Assembly: GCA_016711285.1 (NCBI GenBank)
Contig: JADJTG010000010.1
Span: forward strand, 124,001-188,000
From: Sphingobacteriales bacterium
GTDB taxonomy: Bacteria; Bacteroidota; Bacteroidia; Chitinophagales; UBA2359
DNA: 64,000 bases
Reading direction: 5' to 3'
The notes beneath the pieces were generated by a model, which searched no databases, was not told the origin of the DNA, and saw only the letters and a program-made list of their open reading frames with translations. How positions within the stretch are numbered: position 1 is the stretch's first letter; every line of letters starts with the position of its first letter. Made by a program: the position numbers and the translations under genes. This document shows positions 7,466 to 16,621 of the stretch, piece after piece.

Positions 7466-8851
7466 TTACCCTTTTGTGTCCCAGTTTGCTTCGCCTTCCC
7501 AGCGCGCTACTACGGTGGTTGCCAAACAATTACCCACTACATTTACTGATGTACGCGCCATATCCATCAATTCATCTATTCCCAAAATAATAAAAATAGG
7601 CTCTACAGGCAAACCAAACGATACTGCCGTTCCCATTAATATTACCAAAGAAGCACGCGGCACACCGGCAACGCCTTTGCTCGTGAGCATCAGCGTAAAT
7701 ACGATGAGTAGCTGCTGCCCCCAACTCAAATGTATGCCCGCCGCCTGTGCCACAAAAATACTCGCCAACGACAAATAAAGCGTAGTGCCGTCTAAATTGA
7801 AGGAATATCCCATCGGCATCACAAAAGAAACAATTTTTCGCGGAACACCGAATTCTTCCATTGCTTTCATCGCTTTGGGCAGTGCCGCCTCTGAACTGGT
7901 GGTAGCAAATGCCAGTGTAACGGCTTCGCTGATTTGGCGGATAAAACGCAATATCGGCACACGCGCCAGCAATGCCACCGGCAACAATACGCCCAACAAA
8001 AATACGGCAAGTGCTACATACAGCGTTGCCAGTAGTTTAAATAAATTGACTAAAATGCCCAAACCCATGTGCCCCACCGTATAAGCAATGGCACTACCCA
8101 CCGCAAAAGGTGCAAACTGCATAATAATTTGGGTAAATTTGAACATCACTTCCGACAAACTTTCGGTAAATTCCAGCATCGTTTGGCGATGCTTGCCGTG
8201 TACCATTGCCAAGCCGATACCAAATAATATGCTGAATATTACAATTTGCAGCACCTGTCCTTCAAAAATAGATTTGGAAATATTTTCGGGAAAAATGTGC
8301 AAAATAACATCTTCCCAGTTTTGTTTGGGAACTTCTATTTTTTCGGTTTCGCCAGTGGGCGGTAGTTGTATGCCCACGCCCGCTTTGCTGATATTAATGG
8401 CAGCTAACCCGATAAAAAGAGCGATGGTGGTGATGGCTTCAAAATAAACAATAGATTTCCAGCCCATACGCCCCACTTGTTTGAGGTTGGAGTGTCCGGC
8501 AATGCCCACCACCAACGTGCCAAAAAGCAACGGTGCTATGATGGTTTTGATGAGGCGCAAAAACACCTTACTCACTACTTTGAGATGTACGGCAAACTGC
8601 GGAAAATCGTAACCTACCTCAGCACCTACCAGCATACTCACTAAAATCCAGGTGGTGAGGCTGCCTTTGCGAAAAGCATACCAGCACAGCAGCAGCAGGG
8701 CAGCCCAGCGTGTGAGTGCCACCCCAGCGGGGTCTATTACTAACCACTGATAATGACTTGCCAAAGACAATACAACTGCCAAAAGCCCCACTCCAAAAAT
8801 TGGGAGCAGCAAAGCATTTTGAGGGTGTGAAGAGGTTGTTTTGTTGTGCAT
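7466..8851 (-). CDS. Sodium/proton:dicarboxylate or glutamate symporter (DAACS family)
   Basis: 461 residues, eight or more hydrophobic segments with the two re-entrant hairpins of the DAACS (GltP/DctA) family. Signatures: the serine-rich hairpin FATTSSEAALPK, the unwound TM7 motif SFNLDGTTLY, the second hairpin SKGVAGVPRASL, and the substrate-binding TM8 DELMDMARTSVNVVGN. The Arg in MDMART is the residue that in GltPh binds the side-chain carboxylate, so glutamate, aspartate or a C4-dicarboxylate is likelier than a neutral amino acid. The start is 12 bases past the stop of the OmpA-like gene on the same strand, suggesting co-transcription. The N-terminal extension carries an extra hydrophobic pair before the usual start of the fold. 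Confidence 0.9.
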   Translation of the reverse strand: MHNKTTSSHPQNALLLPIFGVGLLAVVLSLASHYQWLVIDPAGVALTRWAALLLLCWYAFRKGSLTTWILVSMLVGAEVGYDFPQFAVHLKVVSKVFLRLIKTIIAPLLFGTLVVGIAGHSNLKQVGRMGWKSIVYFEAITTIALFIGLAAINISKAGVGIQLPPTGETEKIEVPKQNWEDVILHIFPENISKSIFEGQVLQIVIFSILFGIGLAMVHGKHRQTMLEFTESLSEVMFKFTQIIMQFAPFAVGSAIAYTVGHMGLGILVNLFKLLATLYVALAVFLLGVLLPVALLARVPILRFIRQISEAVTLAFATTSSEAALPKAMKAMEEFGVPRKIVSFVMPMGYSFNLDGTTLYLSLASIFVAQAAGIHLSWGQQLLIVFTLMLTSKGVAGVPRASLVILMGTAVSFGLPVEPIFIILGIDELMDMARTSVNVVGNCLATTVVARWEGEANWDTKG

Positions 8852-8863
8852 TGTCTTATTTTT

Positions 8864-11170
8864 TTAATAAATTCCCTGTTTTTTCAAATCTTTTACGCGC
8901 ATTTTGGTAGCTTGTCCATCTACAAATACTTCAATATCTGTTTTGTAGCCGTTTTTATCAAAATACTTCTGCACCTGTTCGGCATCGTAAATGCTGCCAA
9001 ACATACCGATATGGATTGTTTCGCCTTCTTTGCTCTGTGTTATTTTTGGGGTAATGCCTAATTTTTCTACTTTTTCGCTCAATTTGGCATCAATGCTTTT
9101 GTAAGCACCCACATTTACCCGAAATGTGAAGCCTTGCTCCTTGGCGGTAGTAGCCACCGTAGGAATTACTTCCGTTTCTGCCTGTTTTTTGAGCAATTCT
9201 TTTTGTCCTTGCTCGGTTTTTCTATCTTTTGCTTGTTTTTCACGCTCTTCTTTTTTCGCTTTCAACGCCGCTTCCTGCTGCTTTTTAGCTTCTTTGGCTT
9301 GCTTTTCGCGCGCTTTTTCTACTTCTTTTTTACGCTTTTCTATTTCTTTTTGTTGTTCTTTGGCAGTCAGTTCAGAGGGTTTTTTATCTTTTGTTTTAAC
9401 ACTTTCTTTTTTCGTTTTCTTGTTTTTGTCGTCTTGTTGTGTCGGTATTGAAGGGATAGAAGATTTATCGGGGTTTTCTATTTTAAAAATCACCCTATCA
9501 TTTACGGCGTGTTCTTTTTCGCTGCAATCTACGCCTTCTTTGCATTTATTTAATAATACCGTTGCGCCTAATCCTACTGCTTTAATACGCTGATTTTCAA
9601 TACCTTTTGTCAATAAATAATCTTTGATTATCGCCACGCGCTCCTGCGAAAGCACCAAATTGCTCACCGCATCGCCGCGTGCATCGGTGTGCGACTCTAT
9701 GAGTAGTTTTTCTTGCGGGTGTTTTTGCAGATAATTACTTACTTTATCCAATTCCGCAAAGCTGATATTCAAAGGTTTGCTTTGTTTAAATTCAAATTCT
9801 ATTTTTTTCAGATTCAATGTTGTATTGAGCAATACATCTTTTTCGTTTTTGGTATTCAATGCTAATATTTCATTATTATTGACAGGGGCTTGCGGCAAAT
9901 TTTTCAGGGGTTCTTTGCGGCTAATGAGGTACAAATCCAAAGCTCCTTTGCCTCCTTCGCGGCGCGATGCCACCAACGCTGTATTGAGTTGGTTGTCCCA
10001 GGCGATGCTCAAATCATCTGCCGAAGAGTTGAGCGGGGCACCTGCATTCTGAGGTTTTTGCCAATCTTTTTCGGGGCGGCGCGTGACGTAAATGTCGAAA
10101 CCGCCCATTCCGGCGTGTCCGTTGGAAGCAAAATACAACTCGCCGCTACTGTGGTAAAAAGGAAATAATTCATCGCCGATGGTATTTACCTGCGGACCCA
10201 AATTCTGCGCTTCGCTCCACACCTCTCCTGCTCTATATACCACATATATATCTTTGCCGCCATAGCCGCCCGGACGGTCGGATACAAAAAATATTTTAGT
10301 GCCATCGGGCGAAGTAGCGGCATGCATCACTGAATATTGCGGGTTGTTTTCTTTGAAAGGCTGCAAATTTTTCCAAGCATGGTCGCCCGAACTTTGCGCC
10401 GAAAATACTTTAAAACGCGCCTTTTCCTGCATTTTGCCCGCTTTGTTTTCGGTATTGCGTGTGATCCACAGCAGTTGCTCGCTGCCGCTTACCGACACAG
10501 GACCATCGTGCAGGGCACTATTGATACCTTTTTGTTTTTGAGGCATTGAAAAAACGCCGCCGTCAAAGTTTTTGGCAAAATATACTTCTAAAAAACGCTT
10601 CGCATCAAAAGCCTTGCTGCGGTTTTTTAAATCGCCGGACGATGAAAACAAGACCCCGTTTTTGAAAAATATCGCACCCAATTCGTCATTGGCAGTATTG
10701 AGCGAAAAAGGGATCATGTTGAATTTATGCTCATCAGCGCGAAAACGATTGATATTCAGGCAGGCATCTGCCAACTCGCGGCTGCGCGGCTCTATATCGG
10801 CATAGCGGCTATACCATTTGGCGGCTTCGCTGTAGTTGCCCAATGCGTGCAGCACTTGCGCATACTGAAATTCGTAGATACGCTCCTGCGGCTTCACAGG
10901 AATAACGAGGTCGTACCAGTAAGCTGCATTTGCCAAATCATTCACCAAGCGGTAGCTTTGTGCCAATTTTTCTTTGGCTTCCAACGAATTATCATACATC
11001 AACACTTCCCTGTAAAAAGGAATAGCATCGTAATAAGCTCCTGCTTCAAACAATTTATTTCCGTCTTGCAATATCTTTTTTACATCTTGCGCCTGCAAGG
11101 TGATAGTAGCGAGACATAACAAAAGTGTCGTTTTTTTTATAAAAAAAACAAAAATTCCTTCATCTTTCAT
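8864..11170 (-). CDS. OmpA-family envelope protein with TPR, PD40 propeller and C-terminal SPOR-like domain
   Basis: 768 residues, signal peptide ending LQAQ. Order of parts: TPR-like helices (about 30-130), PD40/WD40-like propeller with repeated SPDGTKIFFVSDRPGGYGGK and ELYFASNGHAGMGGFDIYVT (about 150-420), OmpA peptidoglycan-binding domain (about 450-566; IESHTDARGDAVSNLVLS, NDRVIFKI), a Lys/Glu-rich helix (about 586-665), and a C-terminal SPOR-like domain (about 680-755; FRVNVGAYKSI, IHIGMFGSIYDAEQVQKYF). TPR-PD40-OmpA is the layout of PorE-type proteins that anchor the type IX secretion machine to peptidoglycan; the SPOR-like end, which in other proteins binds denuded glycan strands, is extra. 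A role in envelope or T9SS anchoring is inferred. Confidence 0.85.
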   Translation of the reverse strand: MKDEGIFVFFIKKTTLLLCLATITLQAQDVKKILQDGNKLFEAGAYYDAIPFYREVLMYDNSLEAKEKLAQSYRLVNDLANAAYWYDLVIPVKPQERIYEFQYAQVLHALGNYSEAAKWYSRYADIEPRSRELADACLNINRFRADEHKFNMIPFSLNTANDELGAIFFKNGVLFSSSGDLKNRSKAFDAKRFLEVYFAKNFDGGVFSMPQKQKGINSALHDGPVSVSGSEQLLWITRNTENKAGKMQEKARFKVFSAQSSGDHAWKNLQPFKENNPQYSVMHAATSPDGTKIFFVSDRPGGYGGKDIYVVYRAGEVWSEAQNLGPQVNTIGDELFPFYHSSGELYFASNGHAGMGGFDIYVTRRPEKDWQKPQNAGAPLNSSADDLSIAWDNQLNTALVASRREGGKGALDLYLISRKEPLKNLPQAPVNNNEILALNTKNEKDVLLNTTLNLKKIEFEFKQSKPLNISFAELDKVSNYLQKHPQEKLLIESHTDARGDAVSNLVLSQERVAIIKDYLLTKGIENQRIKAVGLGATVLLNKCKEGVDCSEKEHAVNDRVIFKIENPDKSSIPSIPTQQDDKNKKTKKESVKTKDKKPSELTAKEQQKEIEKRKKEVEKAREKQAKEAKKQQEAALKAKKEEREKQAKDRKTEQGQKELLKKQAETEVIPTVATTAKEQGFTFRVNVGAYKSIDAKLSEKVEKLGITPKITQSKEGETIHIGMFGSIYDAEQVQKYFDKNGYKTDIEVFVDGQATKMRVKDLKKQGIY

Positions 11171-11216
11171 TTTACTTGCAAAAAGGCAAAATTAGTTTTT
11201 TTTGCCATCTGACACT

Positions 11217-11254
11217 AAAAAATATCGCCCGTAAACACAATTTTACGGGCGATA
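11217..11254 (-). terminator. Rho-independent terminator (minus strand)
   Basis: Stem TATCGCCCGTAAA / TTTACGGGCGATA followed on the minus strand by T6. It ends the metzincin-like gene that stops at 11294. Confidence 0.85.
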
Positions 11255-11293
11255 CGTGGTTGTGCTTTCTGGTGGCACGCTTTTTTAAGTTCC

Positions 11294-14200
11294 TTAGTGC
11301 CGCACTACAATTTTTTGATACAGCACTTTTCCCTGATTTTCAAATCGGAAAATATAAATACCTTCGCTCCAAGCGGCAGTGTTGAGTGATACTTCGTGCA
11401 CGCCTTCTTCCAAGTAGTCGCCATTGAGCGGTGTAGCTATTTGTTTTCCTGTGATGTCATATACTGCGGCTTTGTTCCATACGCTTTGGTGAGGAAGGTC
11501 TATAAAAATACTCACTGTTTCGTTGGCAGGGTTGGGAATAGTGGTCAGTGTTATATTATTTTTATCGGCATCTATTCTTGCTCCTGCACCCGAAGGATAT
11601 AGTTTTACTCTAAAAATACCCCCTCCACTGCTTTCTTGTGTGCGCTGTGTGCCGTTTTGGGTGTAGGTAGCTTTGTGATTTACAAAGAAATCAAAGGTCA
11701 TTTCTTGAGTAATAAGTGCCGGATTCTTAACTACAAATCGCAATCCCATCGGTTTCCACTCGTTGGCAGTAAAAGCTAAATTATTGATGCTTGCTCCGTT
11801 GATTCCTGTAATGCGCAATATTTTTTTGAGTGTATTTTTGATAAAACCACTTCCGGCAAAATTAGCGTTCTGAAATTTTTGCCAGAGTGCATTGTTGCTG
11901 TATAATTCTATTTCGCCAATGGACGAAAAGGAAATTCCATTGTTGCCGCTACTGCTCACAGGGCGTATTTGCAAATTGAGCTGCGCATTTTGATTTAAAA
12001 TATTTTGTGCCAACATCACATACACGTCACTTTCGTTTTTACCCACCATATCAATAAATGTAAAATTATCAGTGGCGATATTGTTGTTTTTATATACATT
12101 TTCGCCTACATCTATATCCAACTTTTCGTCGTACATAGGGTCGTTGTTAGGCGAAGAAAGCCGCGCCAAAAGGCAAATAACGGGAATGGGCTGTGTGCTG
12201 CTCGGAATATTGTTGAGTGCGAAAGTGTAGTCGCTATATACCGGAATATCGGCACTCTGCCAAAGAAAATTATGAATGGCAGAGCCACCCTCGCTAATGC
12301 TTGCAGTGCTTTGCGCGCCTATTTGTCCGCCTAAAGGGTGGCCGCTTTGTTGGTTGCTGAGGCTGTTTATCCAGTGTTTATTCCAAGTTTCGCCGCTGCG
12401 TTGTAGTGTCCAATACAGTTCCAAATTACCAAAGGCAGCGGGCGCATCGGCGCAGCCTGTATTGTGTAGGCGCACTTTTATGGTGTGGTCGCTTTGCTCG
12501 GCGATGCCCGCCAAGGTATTTTCGGAGCAGGGGTCGCTGCCTTTACAAGCCCATATATCGGGGCTTTCCCATATATAATCGGGGTTGGGGTCGCAAGCTA
12601 AATTAGGCTCGCTGCCATTATCGGCGGGGCAATCTTTGATGCTTATATCTGCCAAGACCGAGCAAGTGGTGGGTATGGTAGCCGCCGCACTAAAACTGCC
12701 CACATCTTGTGCGCCGTCTATATCGTACTCTAAAAGGTTGATACGGCGAGGGGTGATGCTATTTAGATACTTATGTTCAAAATACATAATATTTTTGCTC
12801 CCATCAAAAACATTTTCACCATTTTCTACTATAGATGAATGGGAGTGGTCTAAAAGATTTGCATGACCCAATTCATGCAAAAGAGTTTCGTAAATATCTA
12901 TTTTTCCATAAGCTTCCATTGGAACATTAATGTTTTCACTACAGTCTAAATAAACGTCTTGAGAAGTGTAAGAAGATGATACTTGTATAAAAAACGGGTA
13001 GTAGTAGTATTTTTAAGTCCCACACAAGCATTATTTTCTATAGTGGTTCCCATAATACCAGAAATATCGTCAGATAAAAATATATAAGAAAAGTTGTCAG
13101 AAGTATTTTTAATCTCTGTTGCGGACAGCGTAGTATTAGGTGCAAATTGCCATTGCATACCTGTTATAGCACTCCATTTATTAAGAGCAGATTCAATACA
13201 AGTTTTTATAGAGGGGTATTTGGTTATTAAATCTTCTTGTACTTTTATTTGATAGGTAAAGTATATCTATTTTTATATCCAGGGTAGGTTTCTGTATTTT
13301 CTGCCAATGTAGCATAATCTATATAAATAAAATCTTCATCTATACCACCAGATGCTGTTCTGACCACAAAATTACCCGTTCCCGGGGTAACGCCTATATT
13401 CATCTCTTCTATAGGATCAAAAGTAATATATTTATTGGGTATATTAGCAACTATTTTATCATCATGCCATTCTAAGATATGCGAAGCAGGTATATCATAA
13501 GGGAAGGGACTTATTAAGAATCCGTTAGACTTATTTGCATTGATAAAGCTAAGAAACCCCTTTGTTGTTCCAAAATTAGAGCCATGTATGATTATTCTAT
13601 TTTTTGCGGTTGTGTTATTTTGATAATCATAAGTGCCTGATGTTAAATGACTGGGGCTTATATAGCTAATCGAAGGATCTACTCCTCTTTTTTCTGAAAC
13701 AGGACTTTTTTTTTCTGCTTTTAGATTTTTGATTTTAATACCTTCTAATTGTTCCAAATATCTATAAAAATTGTCTCTGCTTGTAAAAAATTTAACTCCT
13801 GTTCTATAACATTTTACAGTTACCTCCATTCTATAATGCTCCAAAGGCACATAAAGAATTCCATTTTTTTTATCAAGATTAAGCACTTTTATAAAAGGAC
13901 GCTGGACTGTTCCTTTAAAAAAGATAGGCTTTAGTAATCGTTTATTTGTAGTATTGTTGCCTTTGTATGGAATAGTTTTTGTCACATCTTTTGCAAAAAC
14001 AATAGTTTTATGCTTCCTTCCTTTGGTTTCAAGCATTGCTACGGCATTTTTTTCCCATTCCCAATTATTGCAATGGTCAAAAACCATTGGGTCTTCCTGA
14101 GTTTTTCCGACATAATTTCTTGTTTGGTAATCATAGTATTCTCTAGCAGATTCCACATTCATCAACAATTCCACATTGCCCGCTTTGAGGTCTCCTTTGA

Positions 14201-14501
14201 GGCTTTTGGAGAGGCTTTTGGTAACGAAGGCAAAAATACCCTGTGGCGTTTGTAGGTTAATAATATCTTCGGTGCTGTCGGTTTCAAAAATATAGTCGGC
14301 TTCTTGGGCGTAGTATTGTAAGAGGCTGTCGTGGGCTGCTGTCCATTTTTCGCTTTCTATATAGGGTATATAACGCTGGTAAGCCGTATCGTTATAAATT
14401 TGCTCCACTCGGAGGGTGTCTTTTTTAAGGCGTTGGGCGGTGAGGGGCTGGCTGCAAAAACTGAGCAGGAGTAGGCAACAAAAGAGGAGTACATTTTTCA
14501 T
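11294..14501 (-). pseudogene. Secreted metzincin-like protease with IPT and T9SS domains, split by two frameshifts
   Basis: Three minus-strand fragments (14501-13245, a middle piece to about 12946, and 12919-11294) join into one 1070-codon gene if one base is restored in the AAA run at 13248-13250 and one in the A6 run at 12989-12994. Junction reads are natural: YTLPIK|IKVQEDLITKY and TTTRF|FIQVSSSYTSQDV. Parts: signal peptide (MKNVLLFCCLLLLSFCSQPL), an N-terminal beta domain shared with the two genes upstream, an IPT/TIG-like domain (ISYISPSHLTSG ... IIIHGSNFG), a protease domain with HELGHANLLDH and a later NIMYFEH Met-turn, a long beta region with a CARDB-like look, and a T9SS type A tail (TIPNPANETVSIF ... 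GIYIFRFENQ). The usual Gly of HExxHxxGxxH is Leu. Real pseudogene or sequence error cannot be told apart here. Confidence 0.8.
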
Positions 14502-14672
14502 AAATCAGTGTAGTTTTTTGTTTAAAAAATGAAAAAATTATCATTATCCTCCAAAATAAACCTATTTTTTTCAATATTGCGTAGTGGGCAAGTGTTAAAG
14601 ATTTAAAAAGTATTTGTTTTTGAAGGTATAAAAAAGAAATAATTTTTGCTCGGCGATGCCTGTCAAGGTGTG
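14170..14672. repeat. Direct repeat, copy 1 (of 16018-16516)
   Basis: About 500 bp covering the first ~110 codons of the metzincin-like gene plus ~170 bp of its upstream region recurs at 16018-16516 in the same orientation. The upstream part is almost identical. A short stretch around 14327-14375 has diverged. This marks a recent tandem duplication. Confidence 0.9.
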
Positions 14673-14681
14673 TGCCTGCGG

Positions 14682-15542
14682 CTACAACTGTTTTGTCGGT
14701 GGAAAGGGGAAATTAATGCTTTTTTCTACCGCATCTTCTTTTTTTTTAATTTTGTCGAAATTCATGTTTTCATATACCACTGTTGTTTTTTTCAATTTTC
14801 GCCCTAAACTCGTATATAGAGTTTTTATATTCGGAAAAACATAGAAGAAGTTACCAATATTGAAATTAATTAATTTAGTTGATGAATAATTCAATTCATT
14901 GCCACAATAATCTAAATGAATACGTTTTTTATCATCATATAAAGATCCATTATAATTTTTGTAAATAAAATAGGTGGGCAAAAACAAGGTGTGTGCAGTA
15001 ATTCTTTTATCTTTTTTGGAGGCAAAGGCTTGCAGGGCTGCTTCGTTTTTATCAATACTTTTTATCATAAAAATACCGCTCTCGCCTTTTTTACTACCAT
15101 CAGGGTGATAAACTCCACCCCTCATTTCCAGAGAGTCTTTCATTCCCTTAAATTTTTGATACTTTTTTGCTCTAATGGTAGAGTAAGTAATAATTTGGAG
15201 GGTGTCGCTGTGGAGTTTTCCTTTAAATAGGCGGTGTACTTTGAGGGTTTGGAGCAAGTAGGGTGCCTGTGTGTGATAGTAGGGATCGTGGTTTTGTGCA
15301 GGCAGATAAAGGGTATCACTTTCTGCAATCACCGTAGCTTCTACTATTAATTCGGCATAATCATCAATGGCTTGTGCTGCTTGTAGTTGCGTTTGTTTGT
15401 CGCAAATATGAATTACTTCTCCTTGTGTAGGCATTGCATCGGGGTCGCGCTGTGCCTGTGTGTTGGCAAAAAAGAATAAACAACACAGCATCGTTGTAAA
15501 GCGGCAAATCCATAGGGAGCTAATTAATGGTACGTTTTTCAT
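14682..15542 (-). CDS. Secreted protein of unknown function, related to its two neighbours
   Basis: 286 residues with a signal peptide (MKNVPLISSLW ... FANTQAQ). The body has the pattern of an N-terminal domain often found on secreted Bacteroidota proteases: YAELIVEATVIAESDTLYL, LLQTLKVHRLFKGKL, TLQIIT, MRGGVY, SGIFMIKS. No protease, IPT or T9SS part follows. The leader just before the start (TGATTTATGAAAAA) is the same as in the genes at 14501 and 16345, so all three probably arose by duplication. It ends in a Lys-rich stretch. Function unknown. Confidence 0.7.
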   Translation of the reverse strand: MKNVPLISSLWICRFTTMLCCLFFFANTQAQRDPDAMPTQGEVIHICDKQTQLQAAQAIDDYAELIVEATVIAESDTLYLPAQNHDPYYHTQAPYLLQTLKVHRLFKGKLHSDTLQIITYSTIRAKKYQKFKGMKDSLEMRGGVYHPDGSKKGESGIFMIKSIDKNEAALQAFASKKDKRITAHTLFLPTYFIYKNYNGSLYDDKKRIHLDYCGNELNYSSTKLINFNIGNFFYVFPNIKTLYTSLGRKLKKTTVVYENMNFDKIKKKEDAVEKSINFPFPPTKQL

Positions 15543-15587
15543 AAATCAGTAAAAACTTCAGTCCTAAAAAGAACAATATGAATGTCA

Positions 15588-16345
15588 TTATCTTCCTTTC
15601 AAAGTTCCTAAATAGGTATATAAATCTTGTTCGGTGGTAAAAATTCGTCTTGCCTCTTGAGTACATTTTAAAGTAGCTTCTATACTAATATTTCTTTGTG
15701 GGATAAAAATAATTTTGGGTGCATTGGTTATTTCTCTTGTTAGAATGATATGTCCCCTTTCTATCATGCTAAATGCAAAAATTGGCTTCATTAATATAGC
15801 ATTAGTAGTACGAAAAGCCTTGTCTATTCCCTCCATTTTTTTTGCAAAAAAAATAGTTTTGTATTTCATTCCTTTGCTCTCGGGACTTGCTACTGCTTTT
15901 TCCCATTTCCAATCATAGCACTCATGCGACCATCTTTCTTTTATGGGTACTTTTCCCACATAATTTCTTGTTTGGGCATCATAATAGGGTGTGGCATCGG
16001 CGGCTTGCATAATGAGCTCCACATTGCCCGCTTTGAGGTCTCCTTTGAGGCTTTTGGAGAGGCTTTTGGTAACGAAGGCAAAAATGCCCTGTGGTGTTTG
16101 CAGGTTAATGATGTCTTCGGTGCTGTCGGTTTCAAAAATATAGTCGGCTTCTTGGGCGTAGTAGCGCAGCAGGCTGTCGTGTTGTTGTGTCCAAAATAGC
16201 CCGTGCAAGGTATGTATCGCTGGTAAGCCGTATCGTTATAAATTTGCTCCACTCGGAGGGTGTCCATTTTAAGGCGTTGGGCGGTGAGGGGCTGGCTGCA
16301 AAAACTGAGCAGGAGCAGGCAACAAAAGAGGAGTACATTTTTCAT
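15588..16345 (-). pseudogene. Truncated paralogue of the metzincin-like gene (N-terminal domain only), one frameshift
   Basis: 253 codons if one base is restored at the CCC run 16200-16202. The first 46 residues (signal peptide MKNVLLFCCLLLLSFCSQPL) are in one frame. The rest (HDSLLRYYAQEADYIFETDS ... YTYLGTLKGR) is in another. It matches residues 1-250 of the protein at 11294-14501, very closely at first and then loosely, and stops exactly where the IPT domain of the longer gene would begin. It has no catalytic domain. It may have been a short secreted domain protein before the frameshift. Confidence 0.75.
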
Positions 16346-16516
16346 AAATCAGTGTAGTTTTTTGTTTAAAAAATGAAAAAATTATCATTATCCTCCAAAA
16401 TAAACCTATTTTTTTCAATATTGCGTAGTGGGCAAGTGTTAAAGATTTAAAAAGTATTTGTTTTTGCGAGTATAAAAAGGAAACAATTTTGGCTCGGCGA
16501 TGCCCGCCAAGGTGTG
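16018..16516. repeat. Direct repeat, copy 2 (of 14170-14672)
   Basis: Second copy of the ~500-bp block described at 14170-14672. At its outer edge, 16492-16512 matches 12496-12516, inside the coding part of the long protease gene (encoding the ENTLAGIAEQ stretch). This is a relic of a further gene copy now lost. Confidence 0.85.
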
Positions 16517-16534
16517 TTTTCGGTGGTTTAAATA

Positions 16535-16584
16535 AAAAATACCCATAGCCGGATATTAAAATATTTTTGGCTATGGGTATTTTT
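16535..16584 (-). terminator. Rho-independent terminator of pruA
   Basis: A 16-bp stem (AAAAATACCCATAGCC / GGCTATGGGTATTTTT) with an 18-nt AT-rich loop lies 37 bases past the pruA stop. Confidence 0.8.
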
Positions 16585-16621
16585 ATTTCCTGTATTTTAC
16601 TGTCTTTGTATTCGCGTTTTC

